Assembly: GCA_001692895.1 (NCBI GenBank)
Contig: KV748178.1
Coordinates: 5,806,867 to 5,870,866 of the forward strand
Origin: Cenococcum geophilum 1.58
Taxonomy: Eukaryota > Ascomycota > Dothideomycetes > Gloniales > Gloniaceae
Length of the DNA stretch: 64,000 nucleotides
Reading direction: 5' to 3'
Shown here one piece after another: positions 11,198 through 23,588 of this stretch. The notes under the pieces were generated by a model, which was given only the letters and a program-made list of their open reading frames with translations, was not told the origin of the DNA and ran no database searches. Position 1 is the stretch's first letter. Every line of letters begins with the position of its first letter. Made by a program: the position numbers and the translations under genes.

Positions 11198-12923
11198 TCA
11201 GTCCATCTCTATTATTTCCTCCACTTTCCCTGGCATACGCCCCGTCTTCTCGATCTCCTCCATCGCTTTCTTACCCTCCTCCGTCGTAGCATCGATGACT
11301 CCTTCCTCGAGACTCAGCATGCCACCCTCGCTCAACTTCCCCACCACCTCTTCTGCATCTTCGACGCTCATCTTCGCGAGAACCTTGTTGACCTCGTCCA
11401 GCTTTCCGCTCTCCAAAGCTCTCCGCAATCCAGGCGGGAATTCTTCAAAGATCTTGCGCGCAGCTTCCTGCTCAGCTCTCTCAGCCGGATCTGTGGCTGT
11501 TGGCGTAGCCAGTGGTACAGCAATGTTGATAGTTGTGTTTGGATCAACAGCATGCAGTTGGATCTGCTCGACTGCTTCGGATGAAGCTGGGTTCTTCGCA
11601 CGCTCTGCAGCAATCTCAGCAGCACGGATATGAATGCGGCCATAGGTCTGATTAACATCGTCCGTAAACAGTTTTTGGGCCTGGTGGTCCTTCGTCGTGA
11701 CGCTTATGAAAAGTTAGCGGCTAGATTGGAATAGAATATCCAGACGAGACAAACCGTTTGAAGAACATCTGGACGCCATCACGCCCACCCAGCTGCCGGC
11801 AGTATTGTATCAGAAGAGCTTGATGCACACATTGCCGTGCGTGCTTGTGCTTCCCTTCAAGTTCGCTATTGAAGGCTTCGACGAGCAGGCCGTCCGTTTC
11901 CCGCTCGGCAAGAATTTTCGGATGCTCTAAGATGAATCGGAGACAGGCGCTGTAGTCCCCAACTTTGATCTTTGCGAACTCCTTGCCGAGAGGGCTAGCT
12001 TCAACAGAGTCCTCATCGTCGTTATTGCTGCCTTCCTCGATGTCAGCATCAGCGCCTGAAGATTGACCTGTGTCAGTGCGAGTGAGGGGATCGCGTTTTA
12101 GGGCTCCCGGGTTTAAGACCTCGACAGTAGAGGTGGGCTTGCCGGAAGTTGAGGATTCGGGCTTTGGGGTGGATTTGGCCGACTGTTCGTGGGCGACCTA
12201 GGGAAGGTTCTGTTAGCTCTAAGAAATTTAAGACATGAGAATGTTCGTAATGGTTGAAATAGCCCCGGGCAGTTTCAAGGGACTCACACTCGAGTAGTCG
12301 AAGCCTGTGTGGATGTCATCACTCGTGATATGCCTCTTCTCATCTCTCTCCAGCTCCGCCAATTTCGCCAGCAATTCCTTCTGTAGACCCTCAACCTTCG
12401 CCCTGTGAACTCCCAGCTCCTTGACGAACCCATTCAGCCGATCTTCCGTCTTCGAGTCATCCACTTCCTTTTTCACTTGATCCACCAGTGCCGCCATCAT
12501 CTTAGAATAGGTAGGTTTGTCTTCAATCTTGTCATGTACGCCCGGAGGAGGAGGTGGTGGTTGGTCCTCCGCGGGGTCCCCTGCCGATTCTATTAAGGAC
12601 CGGAAGACGAGCTCATCAGCGCTCTGGGAGCTAGCCTTGTGGGATTTGAGGGCTGTGAGGAGGCGGTCGATGCGGAGGATGAGACCATCGTTGATTATCC
12701 GTTCGTACTTGAGTGTAGTTATTCGGTGTCGCCGGTGTTCTCGTTCTTGGTGGATCTGGGCTTGCTTTGCGCGGATGAATGACTTCTTGTCCACGTTTGG
12801 GTGGACTTCGATGTCGGAATCGTCACTGATTTCGAGGGCGTCCTAAGGTCGAAATGGAGTGAGAACATGACCCTAGCGATTGATATTCCATGTACGTACC
12901 CATTTGCTATAATCCACAACCAT
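11198..12923 (-). CDS. CDC37: Hsp90 co-chaperone Cdc37
   Basis: Four exons on the minus strand, 12923-12900, 12842-12288, 12197-11755 and 11702-11198, give 508 residues (yeast Cdc37 is 506). The first exon is only 24 nt (MVVDYSKW), spliced to DALEISDDSDIEVHPNVDKK, which restores the family's conserved N terminus with the serine (in DDSDIEVHPN) that casein kinase 2 phosphorylates in homologues. Cdc37 loads protein kinases onto Hsp90 in the cytosol. The kinase-binding helical region covers about residues 20-200. The Hsp90-binding core follows (FAKIKVGDYSACLRFILEHP, GRDGVQMFFKR, TKDHQAQKLFTDDV), and a C-terminal helical domain ends GKVEEIIEMD. Splice phases are 0, 0 and 2. A run of six prolines lies near residue 100. 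No damage is visible. Confidence 0.95.
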
Positions 12924-13431
12924 CTTTGCGGAGGTTATGGGTAATGGGTGGGGGTTGGTGGGGTGATGCGGAAGGTATTTGTTGTATGGGAGGTGGAGCG
13001 GTATGTTCTCTTTGCTTAAAATAACTAATATGCTTTCTTAAGCATCAATTTGACAATTAAAAGGGTATTTGAAAACAGCGTTGAGGCAGAATCCGGGTCC
13101 TGGTCTATTATGTCTTGCTCCCCCAACGGAATATTCTTTGACGTTCCCTAGGAGCTTGGGCCACGCCGCCCTTCTAATGGCGACTATCCCTCTGTGAAGG
13201 CCTGACTAAAATCATGCTCATAATTCTGAAGCTTGCGATAGACACAAGCATCTAATCCAGATGCGTGCAGTGAGATCTCGTAGCTCAAAGGACTAGGTCG
13301 ACCTATATCTCTCCGGACTATGACTATTTATCAACATATTTCTTATAATCGTGTTCTTTTTCATAGGCCCATTACATTCAATTCAGGGATGTTAATGCTA
13401 CTTATCCAGCACATAGCCCTTCATATTCAGT
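12924..13431. other. Region upstream of CDC37, possible half heat-shock element
   Basis: About 500 bp separate CDC37 from the decayed transporter. A GAATATTC dyad at 13129-13136, about 206 bp upstream of the CDC37 start, matches two inverted units of a heat-shock element but lacks a clear third unit, so it is weak support for heat-shock control. Nothing else is recognised. Confidence 0.3.
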
Positions 13432-14125
13432 TCAAACTTTCTCGCGCTTCTCAACAACAGTTTCACCCGGTGCTTTCTCTTCCCAGAACAGCTTTTTCTT
13501 CATCAGGCGCATGTTTAATCCCAACCGCACCACCTCCAATTTTGTCCGCAATGACACGATACGACGGGACGAAGTTGACAGCAAGCGCATAAGTCCAAGC
13601 ACCGACCATGAACTGTAGCCTCCCTTCCTTAGTATGCTTACCTAGACCCCGAATTCCGAGTGCCACGATGGTCGGGAAACAAACAGATCCAAAGAATAGG
13701 GTTAGGTATAGCATGGCTTAGAAATGTTAGTATTACTCAAGTATATATTTGCCGGCCCTAGGAGCTTACAGATGTCAATGTTGTCTCCTTGGGTAGTCGA
13801 GGCTGAGACGAACGCGATGACCGCCGAAAAGGTATGCTAAAAAGACCCAGTGAGACCGGACGAATTTCATAATCAATGTCCCTGAGAACCTGCCAACAGC
13901 GAAAGCGCCTTGAGCGCCGGCTAGAAACTTTGCACCAAGGGCACTGGAAGTGTTTGGACGGGTCTCAACTGCGTAGTTTATGAAGTGCGCCACCACAGCA
14001 ACTATTTGAGGCTAATGATCTCATGTTCTAGAAGAGAAGTACTGACCTTGAGCACCGTAATAGCAGAACTGAGTAAGTGCGACGTATGGTGTTCTAGAAC
14101 GTCTTCTCTTCTTCTCCAAGGTGAG
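13432..14125 (-). pseudogene. Broken MFS sugar transporter (fucose-permease-like), 5' part missing
   Basis: The readable part begins near 14120 (LEKKRRR, then LTQFCYYGAQ) and continues across a GT-AG intron into VAVVAHFINYAVETRP, KFLAGAQGAFAVGRFSG, a second intron with a TACTAAC branch site, LYLTLFFGSVCFPTIVALG and AWTYALAVNFVPSYR. These are the later membrane helices of the FGP/fucose-permease group of the major facilitator superfamily. The N-terminal half is absent. A frameshift lies between VFLAYL and FSAVIAFVSAS, the helices between GLGKHTKEG and the final AWTYAL block are deleted, and the last residues (GETVVEKREKV) are in another frame. The gene cannot make a working transporter. It lies directly downstream of a broken regulator on the same strand. 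Confidence 0.8.
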
Positions 14126-16266
14126 TGAGCTTTGCCTGGCGTTCCATATCGGCGTCTGTGACCTCGGATCGACGAGTCATTCGCTTGGGACCCAGTATCA
14201 GGGGCGGTCAGATCATCGAGCGCACTAGCACCTTCGAAATCTTTTAGGGACATGCTAAATATATCCAGTTCATTTTGCATTTGTGCAATTGCGGCTTCAT
14301 CTACTGGGTGTTCGCAGCGTGGGTGGCACCGCCTGTGATGAATGTCGATTATGTCCCCGAGAATTACCATAAGTGGTAGGAAGTATTCGAAGAAACCAAC
14401 ACCAGTCATCCTGGTAGGCGGCCCATGACAACGGTTATTGGTCGCTGCAGAGACATCCATATCCAAACCCTGCCATATTCTCTCTGGTAAGGGCTGGAAT
14501 ACCTGGCACCTAGCATCGGGAATCCTTAATGCTGCATTGTATGATAAGCACTTATGCCGATCTACAGCATACAAAAGCCACCACACTCGACGTCTTTCCT
14601 CCTTTGCTTCTTCGAGAGCAAGCAACAAGGCATTTTCTTGTGTTCCGTTTACTAAGTGTGAGGCTGTGTCAGTCTCTAAATTCGTCGGATCAATCTCCCG
14701 ATTGAGGCCCATTTTCTCTATGGTCGAAAGAGCTTTGAAACACCATTTCAAACTATCGTGTTTGAAATCACCACCAAAAACCACGATGGTGAGAAGAGTA
14801 AATGTCAGGACGTCATCTAAGAGACCAGATGCGGACTTGCCGGATTGCGGTGTACGACCGAATTTCGTATTGCTATTAGAAAGGCGAGTGTCTGTGACTG
14901 TGCCTATACGTTAGATTCCAAATTGTTTAGTAAGACAAGCATTGCCATAGCTAGCGTTCAATTTTTACGCTCACAAGCTAATGGAACAAGTAACGTAAGA
15001 CAAACAGTGTAAAGTCCATCAAGAATCTTTTCCTTTGCCATTGGAGAGCTCTTAAGAACCTGAGCATCGGAGGTTTGAGTAGAAACCCATAGCATTGCAG
15101 CGAGGGCAGGCGAAGGTTTGCGTGGGTTGGCTGAGCAGATCATCGACTTCTTTCGAAAAATTCGATTAAGCACGTACGGAGAGGCGTATTGGAATAGAGA
15201 GCTGAAAGGCTCCGTGAAATACAAGTTAAGCACGTCGCACGCAACAGAATCGGGAATAATTGAATTGGTATAGGGTAGAAGAGGGAGCAGAACAGGATAG
15301 TGACACCCCTTCACAGTTGTATCTTTCATCCCAGGTTGTAGCATCCCTCTGCATGATGCAGTCGTCGGTCTCTCTAAGGAGGCTGTTCTGATCCGAGAAA
15401 ATCCATTTGCGGTATCATAGGGTGTTGGGAAGACTTGAGAGAAATCAAAGACTGGAGGGTGGGATGCATTTCCTGGGGTAGGCAGGCTACTCAGTCCCCG
15501 ATCCAGCGCTGCATGGAGATCAAAAGGTCCAGGGCTTGGAATAACACCGGGCACTGGGGTACAACTTCGGTTCGAGGATGCGTGAAGAGGAAGATGGCCA
15601 GAGTCGTTGAGGCTCTGTTGATAGGGGTGAAGGAAGTGCTGGAAATACTGTTCTAGCTCCCCATAGTATCCTCGAATCTGTGACTGAGATCCTCCAACGA
15701 GAAGAATTTCTGGAGAAGCATTGGTAAAAGGTGTATTGGAATAAAGTTGATCGGATTGCAACTCCTGGGAGTGCAGTGAACCAGTAGGCTGGATGGAACC
15801 GCCGATAGCATTTAGTTCATCGGCAGGCAACACAGAAGGTTCTCGGACTTCGGACGCATCGCTTGCCCCGAACGAAGCACCGTTGTTGCTCAAAGTTTAT
15901 TCGGAAGACGTAGTCTCCTGGGTACGCTGGCGCTCTTTCTCTGCCCTCAATGCTGCTAGAATTCTACCTCCGTTTTTGAGGACGATTATACTCACAAAGA
16001 CGGTCATAGTCTAGTTGTTTGAACACGGAAATATATCAGAATTGAAAGAAAACTGTTTGTGTTCCATTTCAAAAACGTGTCTCTTACCTACGATGTTGGC
16101 TACGACTAATGTCAGAACTGTTTCCTCACCATCGAATATGATGCTTACCAGGGCACGTTACCTCACATCTGCTCCTTCAAGCCCTGCAACGGTCACAGGC
16201 CCTCCCAACCCGCTTTCGACCGTTGGCGGTTCGGCTAATAGGAGCGGACGTTTGCGAGTTGGCCAT
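14126..16266 (-). pseudogene. Broken Zn2Cys6 regulator, XlnR/AraR-like
   Basis: An ATG at 16266 opens MANSQTSAP, followed by GRKRVGRACDRCRA, a stop codon at 16179-16177 and RSRC, i.e. the first half of a fungal zinc cluster (C24, C27, C34) with a stop where CRARRSRC would normally continue. The second half is not cleanly readable, but DYDRLCEYNRPQKRR and RILAALRAEKERQR follow. A second stop lies just before SNNGASFGAS at about 15893. The middle homology region is well preserved: SPYVLNRIFRKKS, SPALAAMLWVSTQTSD, a phase-1 intron at 14974-14904 with a TACTAAAC branch site, LLDDVLTFTLLTIVVFGGD, EERRRVWWLLYAVDRH, QPLPERIWQ and FFEYFLPLMVILGDIIDIHHRR. These match XlnR/AraR-type regulators of plant-cell-wall sugar use as I remember them. 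The frame shifts before ERQAKL near 14130, and the rest of the C terminus is gone where the transporter fragment begins. A shortened product starting at 15893 would lack the DNA-binding domain. Confidence 0.78.
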
Positions 16267-16700
16267 CGGCTTTTGGGCTACACGCACATTGGATGGAAAT
16301 ATCGGACGCTCCCCTCAATGCACGTCTCCAGGACGGATTTTATAGGGTCGCTTACGGATGATAAAGCTGAATTCGGGCTTGGACGGTTGATAGTAGCCAA
16401 TTGTGGCACGCGCCGTATTCGCCTAATAGAAGACAAGGGATCGCCCCCAGAGGTGGCTTCGCGAAGCCTGGAGGAACTCTGCTCCGACGACCATAAACGA
16501 AAGGGTTGGTCTGAAATACGTCAATAGCGCCGAATTTGAAAGTGTAGGTGTGATTAAGGGCTTTTTAACCCCAGGGCTCTGGCCAAGCCAAACGCCGAGC
16601 AGCGGAGGCAGTGCATCACCGCCACAACGCCACACTCAAGACCGTTTATTCCAACACCAACTACAGTTCCCCCATTTCCTCTATTCTTCAATCCCAGGAA
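16267..16700. other. Former upstream region of the regulator, last unmutated host DNA
   Basis: Base composition is still ordinary here. The stretch probably held the promoter and 5' leader of the broken regulator. No gene is supported. It ends at the target-site duplication of the LINE. Confidence 0.5.
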
Positions 16701-16713
16701 GTAGACCCTTAAC
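16701..16713. repeat. Target-site duplication of the LINE, left copy
   Basis: GTAGACCCTTAAC here is repeated exactly at 22448-22460, on the other side of the LINE. Confidence 0.9.
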
Positions 16714-19700
16714 GTATGTATGTATGTATATATATTCTATTATAGCCATGCACCATCTAGGGTATGGGCCGTTATAGAGCGCTAACTAAATACTTCCTAC
16801 TATTAACATGCTTGCTCTAGTTCAGAAGCCAACTATAAGAACTATATATCCATTACCTAACGCCGTACTTAACCAAGGAAATAAAGGAAAGTAATATATT
16901 ACTATTTAGAAGAAAGTTAGAGTTTAGAGGCGAGCCCAAGTAAGTAGTTTTTAACGCCTTGTGTCCGTAGGGCTATTCTAGCGTTATACGCTTCTTAATT
17001 GGCAACGCACCAATAGAGGCACGTGTAGAGGAGGCTCGTGGTATATTCGGTTAGATAATTAAAGGAGGAATTCTTAAGAGTCTTCGCTTATTAGCGTCGG
17101 CTTCTATACTCTCTGCATCTTATATACTAAGGTGTAAATATCCGGTCTCCTTTGCAAATTTAATTATAGCTTTAACTACGCTAATGTCTAGCTTCTAGCG
17201 CTTAATTAGGCTATTAATATTCCTACCTCCTTTTTATCTGCGTAAGTAGCCTCCTAATGCATATAATAGGTCCCCAAATCGATCTCTATACTACTCTTTT
17301 AGTTTAATCCTCTATTATACCCACCTCCTATAAGAGAAGAGGAAGTGCTGTATTAATTCTATAAGCCTATAGTCGCATAACGCCGTCTCTAATGTGTTAA
17401 TTTTGTGGAGATATTTCTTTAGAAATGTCTTGCCGGTCTATAGCTGCGTAAGGATAGTAGCTTTAGAGCTAATTAGCTGCTAGTATAATCCTACAGCCTT
17501 TCTAAGGTGGAGTACTGCGTCAATCTTCTTTATAAATTTGCTAGTATTAGATCTTCCTAATAAAAGCAGTCCTATTATTATCTTAGCTCTTTTTAAGGCT
17601 TACGTTATAAGATACTATAGGAGGCCGTCCCTCTATAGTGGCCCTATACTCTCCCGTCTTATTACTACTTTAGTAAGCTTATTAGCCTTCTTATTTCCTA
17701 TAAATCCTAAGTGGCCTAAAATCTAGTATAGCGTAACATTACTTAGCTAAAGCTTCTTTAAGATCTCTAAGACTACTTCCTAGCAGGCTCTAGCCCTCTA
17801 GCTCTATACTAATAGCAACACTAATTACAAGTTAGAGAATATTCTTATACTAAAGGCAGGTATTAAATAACCTACTTAGTTAATAGCCGTATATATAGGG
17901 TCCTACGGCCAGTTAGCTGCCTCGCTAATTACTAGAAGCTCTATAAAGTAGGCATCGGCCTAATTAGAGCTCGCCACCATTTTTAAAAGCGTTGCTTTAG
18001 ATGGCGTAGTATACACGCCAACTCCTGCCCTGCTATTACGCACTAATATATTAACGTATATGTTAACCTGCCCTAGCTTATAGTCTTTAATAATAGCTTA
18101 AGTATGCTCTTTGTCCTTATATATTACTATATTAGGCTTAGCTACCTATAGCGGGTATATATATAGTTTAACCTCTAGCACCCCATTTACCTAGACATCC
18201 TTATATATCTCTACTATCTTCTAGAGCGGCGATTGGTGCCGTTTATAAAGCCTTTATCTTTAAATTATCTAATAAGGATGTAATTTACCTAGTTTATAGA
18301 TTAACACCTAGAACGCGATGGCCTGGTTACGCAGCCTTTACTTAAGAGAGAGTAAGCCAGCTTCTACCTCTACTATTAGTAGAGTAACGGTGCGGAACCC
18401 CCTAATAACAGCTTATACCGTAATCCTCTACGCCTACTAGAGGAGCTGTATTAACTCTTATATTATAAGCGGGTACTATATTAGTGACGTATAGTCTACT
18501 ACTAGTAGGACTAAGCTCTTAGCTAGCTGCTTAACGCTCTTAGGCTGCAGTCCCTTTAGTCTGCGTAATACTAGCGCTACTTTAGTAGCTTTACCTACCT
18601 TATTTACTAGGTATGCCTTAAACCGCAGCTCCTTATTAAGGATTACCCTAAGGATTTTAACATCCTGTATTAGGGGAATTCCTTTTCCTTTAAATTAGAG
18701 CGGCGTAGTAGCATCCCTACCTACTTCTTTATATCTAGTAAGATAAATAAATAACGTTTTCTTCGCTTTAAATTAAGCTCCACTAGTCCTCTCCTATTTT
18801 TTAAGCATTGGTATAATCTCGCCCTAGATAATCTGCGTGTTTTTCTCCGCTATAGGGCCTATAACCTATACTAAGTAGTCGTTAACGAAGGCCATAGAGC
18901 TGCCATTTCTGGGTGCGTTTTATATAAGATCCGCGTTAAAGAATAGAAAGAGTATTAGAGCTAGTGCTAATCCCTATAGAAGACCCGCCTATAGAAGCGC
19001 CTATACCTCTAATATATATCCATTAACTAGGATATAGGCTTAACGGTTTATATAAAAGTCCTATACCTATTATATAATTATCTAAAGTATTTAACGCTGC
19101 CGTAGTCTCCTAATTTCCGGCTCTATAGCTACATTATTATACGCACCCTTAATATTAAATAATACTAGGGATAGCGTTTTCTTTTCTCTTTACGCTCTAA
19201 ATACGTCCTTATAGAGATATAATAGCGCGTATATTATTAACCTTTGCTTCCTAGCTCCAAAGTATGTCTTAGGTAGTAGGCTATATTCTTCTACTAAGTA
19301 TATTATTCTCTCTACTACTAGCAATTTAAGTGCTTTTCCTAGCGTTAGAAGGAGGGAGATTGGCCTATAGTTATTTACTACTATATAGTCCCCCCGCTTT
19401 AGCTTCTATAGTAGTATAATCTTTACTACCTTCTATTTCTATAGTACCTTTCCTATCTTAAGAGATTTAGTAAAGAGGGTAGTAATCTTACCACTTAGTA
19501 CGGGCTATAGCTTTTACTATACCTTAGCTAGTAGGCCGTCCCTTCTAGGAGCCTTATTTAGGCTAGCCCTAAACACAGCTGCCTTAATCTCGTGTTTAAC
19601 AATAGGCTCCTACGGCAATTAATTATAGCTAGCCATAGCATCCTCCTCTTATTTGCACGGCGGCGGGACCGGAAAGAATGCCTAGAGTAGTTCTCTTATA

Positions 19701-22447
19701 ATATTATAGTTCTTTGTAATAACCTCTCCCTATCCTCTAACCTTTTTAATCGGCGGTATTCTAGTAAACGTAGATATAGCCTACGGATTAAGGTATTTCA
19801 ACGCTTTCTATATATTATTATTATTACTAAGGAATTTGTCCTAATAGAGCTTCCTATATCGCCGAATAGTCCTATAGAAGAGCTTCTTTACTCTTACTAT
19901 AACATTACGTAGCTCCGGGTCGTCCCTTCCTTACCTTTATATCATACTATTCCTATTCCTTTAGTATATATATAACTTCCTTAGCGTTATAAGATCTTCG
20001 TTCCACCATCTTTTTATATACGGTAATGGCTTAGCCCGCTAGTAATGTGCTTTAAGGGCTTTATTAACCCACCTATTAAAGCAGTTAACCATTTCGTCTA
20101 TATCTTTTATAGGGAATCCTATCTTTTTTTATTGCTCTACGTCTTCTCAAATCTTATCCCAGTTTGTATTCTTAATAAGCAGCCTCTTTTAGCTCTCCTG
20201 CGTGTTTATATTAACCTAAAAGCTAGTATAGATAGCTTTATAGTCTAATCCGTACTTATACTCCTAGATAGTATACTTTACTAGTTTACTTGCTAGGCCT
20301 AGGGTTACAAGTATAAGGTTAATTATTAATATTTACCCCACGTCGCTCTTAAATATAGGTACTTCTATTAGAAGTAGGCTCTAAAGTAACCGGTCCGCCA
20401 TAAAGTTAATAATTGGCGCACTTTCTTCCTGCGTTAATGTAGTACTAATATAACTTTCTCCCTATAGCGGATTGTGCCGATTAAAGTCGCCTATAATTAC
20501 TACCTCGGTATATAGGTCGCGTAATAGTTTACCCTAGATTAGACTATTAATTATCTCCAGCCTACTAGAGAGCTCCCCCAGGTTCTCTTTCTTAGTTCTC
20601 CTTAAGCATCTATCTGGAATATATACCGACACAATTATAAGTCTTATTTAGCCGACGTGCGCCACTACCGCCGTAATGTCTGCTAAATCTACCTGCAGTT
20701 ATATAGCTGCCAGCTCTCTAGATGCCTAGATATATAACCTAACTAAGGGGTACCGCTGCCTCCTACCTATTAGGATAAACCTTATCTACTAGGGGTTTAA
20801 GCTAGCTAGCACTACTTCCCCATCTAAGAGAAAGCAGTAAGGTTTCTAGCCTAAAATAAAGTAAAAGTCCGCTAGCTCTTCGTCGTTATATAGCGTATAC
20901 TACACTTCCCTACACTTCCTTATATTCGCCTAAATAATCCAAAGTTCTCTATTTATAGCGCTATTATATAAGAATCCTATCCATCTCTTTTCTATATGCT
21001 GGGTATTCCTAGTATAAGGCTTAGTAAGGACCCTAACAGTTTACACAGTATAGATTAACCGTCTTATACTAGAGATAGCCTTCCCGCCTATATATTTTGT
21101 ATATATTAGGTCGCATATAGTCTCTAACCTTATGTCTAAACCTTTTGCATTTATAGTATGCTATAGGGGTACATTACTCCTTAAATAGTAATATAATAAT
21201 CGCACCTTCTCTAAATAATACGTTATTTAATATAAGCAGCTTCTCTATATTTTCCTTTATTACTACTTTAACAATCACTAACACGTGCTAGCTGTGCGGC
21301 CTTGGTTGTCCGAGCCATCTTATTATATATACCTCTACACTATTCTCTATCCTAAAGCGCTCTATAGCTAACTTACTTACTTTTCTACTATTAATATCTA
21401 TTGCTAGAGGTACTTTAACCTAGTCCGCCTTAACCATATACCACTTAGGTCCAATAAGCCTCGCCCTAGAGATATACGGTTTAAGCTATTAAGCAGTCGT
21501 CTGCCTAAACATAGCTTCTTTATCTTTTTCTACTAAGAATCTAATAATACTCGCGCTATCGCTTATTCGCTATACGCGGAAGTCCTTAAGTATAGCTCCT
21601 ATAAGCCTATTAACATCCTTTATACCTTATATAATAGTTTACTTTACTACTTTAGTAGTAGCTACCTTCTCTATTACCTTTAAACCTGCTTAGCTAATAT
21701 CTATTACTAGCTGCTAATTAGGTTCCTTAGAGTTCCTAGCGCTTATTATTTATAGCAGAGTTATCTCTAGCCCTACCGTGCCTCTACTAGCCGCTACTAA
21801 CGCCTATAATTATATTAGAGCTAAGGGAGTGTTTAGTTGCGCTTATAAGGACTAGATAGCTTTCTAAAGTTTAGTATTTTACTTTTTAAGGCTTTACTAT
21901 TCCGATTTAATATCTACTAGTTTATTTCTAATGCTCTTAATAATGCTATTCTAGCTTGTAATAATGTTGCTCTACTATATTATAGTTTCTTTAAGGCTTT
22001 TAATAAGTCGACAGAATTTGTTACAATTAATACCTCCTCCTTTACATTTAGGTAAGGCGGAGACTCTTACTATAGGGAATAGAGGTAGTATATACTACAT
22101 AGCTTATAGTCTAGTTTATAGTGCGGTTACCTACTATTTAAACTATACTAGTCTTTAAGCGGCTTGTGTCCTTAGCGACTGCTAGGCCTCTTATACCTTC
22201 GCGCTTGGTTTCCTTATACGTCTTAGTGGAGCTGCTAGCGGGTCCAGAGGTAGTGTTGCTAATACGCGTTTAGGGGTCAAAGCAGCCATTAGGGCTCCGG
22301 GGCTTCGTTCGGTGGGCCGTAGGGGCCGCCTTATAGCAGGAACTAGCTAAACAAGAGACTAGGATTTGATTAAAAGAATGTCTGAGATAAATATCCTCCT
22401 CTTTTAAAAGTTAGGATCGTCTCCTATAAGCTATATATTAGGCCTAC
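16714..22447 (-). mobile_element. Full-length Tad1-like non-LTR retrotransposon (LINE), RIP-mutated
   Basis: The element is 5.7 kb with an exact 13-bp target-site duplication and, at its 3' end (16714-16735), a (CATA)n-type microsatellite tail in the minus sense, as expected for target-primed reverse transcription. Reading the minus strand, a first ORF starts near 22.29 kb with an ATG (MAALTPKRVLATL in one frame) and holds a CCHC-type knuckle region near 21.13-21.17 kb. An endonuclease region follows, with IIGDFNRHNP near 20.47-20.50 kb. The reverse transcriptase shows AFVNDY, a mutated form of the FVDDY box, at about 18.87-18.89 kb. An RNase H region with GVGVYTTPS lies near 18.0 kb. Gag, endonuclease, RT and RNase H in this order fit the Tad1 clade. 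Dense C-to-T changes have placed many stops in every ORF, so it is inactive. Confidence 0.88.
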
Positions 22448-22460
22448 GTAGACCCTTAAC
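22448..22460. repeat. Target-site duplication of the LINE, right copy
   Basis: Exact second copy of the 13-bp sequence at 16701-16713. Sequence beyond it is therefore the continuation of the pre-insertion host locus. Confidence 0.9.
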
Positions 22461-23089
22461 AAGGGTGTAGCCGGAGCGGGTCAGCCACCTTCCCTACTAG
22501 TGGTGGTGGTCATCTAGTGCTAAGTCGCTTTAATTACCGTTATATATTACTTATAAGCATACTTAAGCAGGTTAACCGTCCCGCATTTACACTAGCATCT
22601 ATTTACTAATAATTTCTTCCAGGCTACGCCGAGGAGACTTATTAGGAGTATGTAACCTATAGAATAAAGTCGCTACCATAGGGTCGTCGCGGGAAATAGG
22701 TCACGTGAATAGATAACCCGCTTGTAATTGGTTAGATTAAGGAAGGCCTAATACCTATTTTACACGACGATCTAGTATAAAGTCCTTTCACTATATTCTC
22801 CACATACAACCTATTTAAAGCTTTAAGTGGCGAGTCTAAGCGCCAAGGATCTGGACCGTGCGTAAGTTAGTCTTATTGACCCGAGGTACGAGTGGTCTAT
22901 ATTTTCGGGTCCTGGATTTCAAACTTAGCCAAGCCAGCTTCTGATTGGCTAGAAAGCTGACTTCTAATTAGTTAGAAACAAAACTGCGCGCGGTAATTTG
23001 TGGCAGAATCCACGTAACGAACATCAAAATATCTTAGTATTACACCTTCCTTTATTAACACCTCAATTAATACTACTATATACGTTCTA
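22461..23089. other. Unassigned stretch between LINE and Helitron coding region
   Basis: The first bases directly continue the pre-LINE locus. From about 22540 the sequence is AT-rich. A partial palindrome with two diverged GATTGGCTAG / AATTAGTTAG copies lies at about 22930-22975. The Helitron's 5' terminus must lie somewhere here, but I could not fix it. Confidence 0.4.
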
Positions 23090-23588
23090 AATATAGCAGA
23101 TCCTACTATAATTAAGTGCAGCAAGTGCTATATCTATAAGCCCCGCCTTAACTTTATAAAAGACGGCCCTTCAAAAAAGCTTTTAAAGCTGTGCCAGTTA
23201 TGTCGGTCAAAGGTGCGTCTTCCCTATATATTACTTCTACTTCTACTTACTTTTCTAGGTCTCTAAATATAATTCAAATAAGCGGAGAGCTCTTATAGAG
23301 TTAGGTTCTACTACTAAAAATCGTCCTACAAGGCGCCAGCAAACTGCTCTACCTAAAAACGATACCGAGAACGCCTTCCTGCCTCGCGGCCAGAATAGCC
23401 AAGATACCCCTAAAATAGCTTAACGGCGAAAGACAATTAGGGCAATACAACGGGAGCACCGCATTCTTAATCGACGAGGTGAAGCTCACTCACCTACTCC
23501 TCCGCTATATACTACAGATAAAGCTCTATGCAGTAGAAGAGGCACTCTAGATGGCCTAAATGCGTCCTTACCGGAACTAGCTCCTATG

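Noticed and set aside
12228-12794. A 188-residue protein ending in a tail after DYSS as the full gene.
   Set aside because: The tail is intron sequence; a GT-AG splice restores Cdc37 continuity into VAHEQSAKS.
14002-14110. The sequence HHTSHLLSSAITVLK as the regulator's C terminus.
   Set aside because: The same bases in another frame, with a GT-AG intron, give LTQFCYYGAQ|VAVVAHFINY of the transporter, which is clearly the true reading.
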